7,432 bases of DNA, taken from the NCBI GenBank assembly GCA_934777095.1, contig CAKVNP010000098.1, positions 1-7,432 on the forward strand, in the 5' to 3' direction. This DNA comes from an uncultured Clostridium sp. (GTDB lineage: Bacteria; Bacillota; Clostridia; Clostridiales; Clostridiaceae). Positions 6,248-7,432 of this stretch are shown piece after piece. The notes beneath the pieces are model-generated. The model made no database searches. It saw only the letters and a program-made list of their open reading frames with translations, and was not told the DNA's origin. The position numbers and the translations under genes were made by a program. Every line of letters begins with the position of its first letter. The first letter of the stretch is position 1.

Positions 6248-6290
6248 AAAAAGAGTTTCAATTTTAGTTGAAACTCTTTTTAATTTTTTT
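6248..6290. terminator. Bidirectional rho-independent terminator between nadE and the kinase gene
   Basis: A perfect 14-bp inverted repeat (6248-6261 and 6268-6281, core AGAGTTTCAA and its complement) encloses the loop TTTTAG. A T-rich tail (6277-6290) follows on the plus strand, and an A-rich stretch (6242-6252) supplies a U tract on the minus strand. It starts 5 nt after the nadE stop and can end both convergent genes. Confidence 0.9.
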
Positions 6291-6299
6291 TACATCTTA

Positions 6300-6953
6300 C
6301 TAATTATTTCTTACTTCAGCAAGCTTTGCATTAACCATTTCTACAAGCTTATGTCTATCTTCCTCATTATTGACTACATCCATCTTGTCCATATCTACAA
6401 CAAGCACTTCTGAAGCCTTATAATGATTATTTACCCAGTTATCATAATCTTTCCATAAAAATTCATAATATTCTTTTAAGCTATCATCTACTTCATATTC
6501 TCTTCCTCTAAGATTAATTCTATTGATAACTGTTTCAAATGAACCTTTTAGATAAACCATTATATCTGGTGCCTTTTTAGGCATTCCATTTAACTCTTCC
6601 ATCATATTATTTAAAAGATCCTCATATATCTGCATCTCTAATTCTGAAATTCTTCCAAGTTCCATATTCTTTTTAGCAAAATACCAATCTTCATAAATAG
6701 ATCTATCTAAAACATTATTTTCATGAGCTAATGCTTCTTTTATGCTTTTAAATCTAGTATTTAAAAAATATAATTGTAATAAAAATGGATATCTTTTCTT
6801 TGCTATTTCTTCTTCGCTTTCACTATAGAATAACGGTAATATAGGGTTATCATCTACACTTTCGTAAAATACCTCTGAATTAAAACTTTCACCTAATATT
6901 TTGGCCACAGAACTTTTTCCAAGGCCTATCATTCCACCTACTACTATCACCAT
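6300..6953 (-). CDS. Deoxynucleoside kinase (deoxyadenosine/deoxyguanosine kinase family)
   Basis: This 217-aa cytoplasmic enzyme matches the Firmicute dAK/dGK family, which phosphorylates deoxynucleosides at the 5' position with ATP for salvage into dNTPs. It has an N-terminal P-loop (GGMIGLGKSS, 6-15), the substrate-contacting Glu31 (FYESVDDNP, 29-37), the catalytic/base-contacting LDRSIYED motif (82-89), and an arginine-rich lid (INRINLRGREYE, 143-154). A YEFLWKDYDNWV segment (163-174) lies near the C-terminus. The purine preference (dG versus dA) cannot be decided from sequence by eye. The P-loop begins at residue 6, so the ATG at 6953 must be the start. AAGGA lies about 10 nt upstream, and a nearer AGGTGAG also occurs. 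The gene converges on nadE and shares its terminator. It lies 89 bp downstream of a HIRAN-domain gene with no strong terminator between, so it may be read from that gene as well as from its own promoter. Confidence 0.93.
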   Translation of the reverse strand: MVIVVGGMIGLGKSSVAKILGESFNSEVFYESVDDNPILPLFYSESEEEIAKKRYPFLLQLYFLNTRFKSIKEALAHENNVLDRSIYEDWYFAKKNMELGRISELEMQIYEDLLNNMMEELNGMPKKAPDIMVYLKGSFETVINRINLRGREYEVDDSLKEYYEFLWKDYDNWVNNHYKASEVLVVDMDKMDVVNNEEDRHKLVEMVNAKLAEVRNN

Positions 6954-6982
6954 GTCTCACCTATCCTTAAATCTTTTGTATT

Positions 6983-7010
6983 ATTGTATACTCATACTAC
7001 TGTCTATCAA
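6983..7010 (-). promoter_or_regulatory. Putative sigma-A promoter of the deoxynucleoside kinase gene
   Basis: On the minus strand TTGATA (7005-7010, five of six matches) and TACAAT (6983-6988, five of six) are 16 nt apart, about 30 nt before the start codon. An alternative, TTGACT 17 nt from TAGTAT, lies slightly upstream and overlaps the palindrome at 7018-7030. Confidence 0.5.
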
Positions 7011-7017
7011 GATTAAA

Positions 7018-7030
7018 GTCAAGACTTGAC
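7018..7030. repeat. 13-bp perfect palindrome GTCAAGACTTGAC
   Basis: Two 6-bp arms (GTCAAG and CTTGAC) flank a single central base, just upstream of the kinase promoter and 12 nt after the HIRAN gene stop. The short stem and broken T tract make a poor terminator, so a transcription-factor operator is the more natural reading. I do not match it to a known regulator's consensus. Confidence 0.5.
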
Positions 7031-7042
7031 AAAATTCTTACA

Positions 7043-7432
7043 TTAATTTAAATATCCTGGATTACTTAGGGATACCATATTTACAGTATCAGCTACTTCC
7101 CTTATTACATCTATATAGCTTAAATATAGATTTATTTCTATATTACTGTAGTCACTATCAACCTTAGTGATTATTCCGTAAATTACCTTTCCCCAATCCA
7201 TTAAATTTTTTAATATTACATTATCTTTTTTAGGAATATATCCAATAACATATCCTGATTTAGTTAACACCTTTATTGCATTGCTATCATAAGGATTATC
7301 CTTTTCCCTTTTTAAAAATACTTGTTCATCTTTACGTATATTTCTTTCATCAACTGTTAAATCTACATATTTAATACCTGCTATTTTAGTTTCAGTTAAA
7401 AATACATCTTTATTATGAGGTTTTACTTTTAT
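7043..7432 (-). CDS. HIRAN-domain protein, C-terminal part (start beyond the window)
   Basis: The minus-strand frame is open from the window edge to TAA at 7043-7045, giving 129 visible residues with the start outside. Counting from the edge, it contains VFLTETKIAGIKYVD (10-24), REKDNPYDSNAIKV (42-55), GYVIGYIPKKDNVILKNLMD (60-79) and GKVIYGIITKVD (81-92). This is the HIRAN pattern: a basic/acidic REpDNPYDxNAI core, then GxxIGYIP and a hydrophobic strand set. HIRAN domains (first described in HIP116/Rad5) bind DNA ends, notably 3'-OH single-stranded ends in HLTF. Stand-alone bacterial versions are common and poorly characterised. The visible length suggests a small single-domain protein, but a further N-terminal domain cannot be excluded. 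A shorter reading starting at GTG (7270) would cut the core motif and is wrong. It precedes the deoxynucleoside kinase gene on the same strand. Confidence 0.85.
   Translation of the reverse strand: MKVKPHNKDVFLTETKIAGIKYVDLTVDERNIRKDEQVFLKREKDNPYDSNAIKVLTKSGYVIGYIPKKDNVILKNLMDWGKVIYGIITKVDSDYSNIEINLYLSYIDVIREVADTVNMVSLSNPGYLN

Noticed and set aside
7043..7270. A separate 75-aa protein starting at GTG 7270
   Set aside because: The frame stays open to the window edge and the HIRAN core motif DNPYDSNAI lies upstream of that GTG, so the true start is beyond 7432.

Overview
The window looks like an ordinary chromosomal segment from a low-GC Firmicute, most likely a Clostridium or close relative. 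The grounds are the very AT-rich DNA, A/T-ending codons, strong GGAG/AGGAGG ribosome binding sites, short intergenic regions, and stem-loop/U-tract terminators after most genes. The species cannot be named from sequence alone. No transposon, phage, CRISPR, tRNA or rRNA is seen.

Layout: positions 1-125 (+) hold the last 40 codons of a probable membrane 4Fe-4S protein, converging on yaaA (151-891, -). Next on the minus strand come a small helical protein of unknown function (971-1327), a short CorC/HlyC-type CBS-domain protein without its membrane domain (1469-2395), and a two-gene operon of nfeD (3517-3945) followed by a stomatin-like SPFH gene (2568-3512). A 393-bp divergent region (3946-4338) separates nfeD from nadE (4339-6243, +), a glutamine-dependent NAD+ synthetase. 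nadE converges on a deoxynucleoside kinase gene (6300-6953, -). The right edge holds the 3' part of a HIRAN-domain gene (7043 to beyond 7432, -).

Most genes look like single transcription units. Terminators lie after the 4Fe-4S gene/yaaA (shared, bidirectional), the 118-aa gene, the corC-like gene, the SPFH gene, and nadE/kinase (shared, bidirectional). The clear exception is nfeD-SPFH, whose products are expected to act together as a membrane scaffold. The HIRAN gene and the kinase may be partly co-transcribed, because no convincing terminator separates them.

The functions are mostly housekeeping: NAD synthesis, deoxynucleoside salvage, peroxide/iron stress (YaaA), membrane organisation (SPFH/NfeD) and possibly ion homeostasis or membrane-linked regulation (CorC-like). 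I found no convincing new multi-gene system. The items most worth a second look are the DUF21-less CorC-like protein, the six-unit 11-residue repeat in the SPFH protein, the uncharacterised 118-aa protein, the stand-alone HIRAN protein beside the kinase, and a 13-bp palindrome upstream of the kinase.
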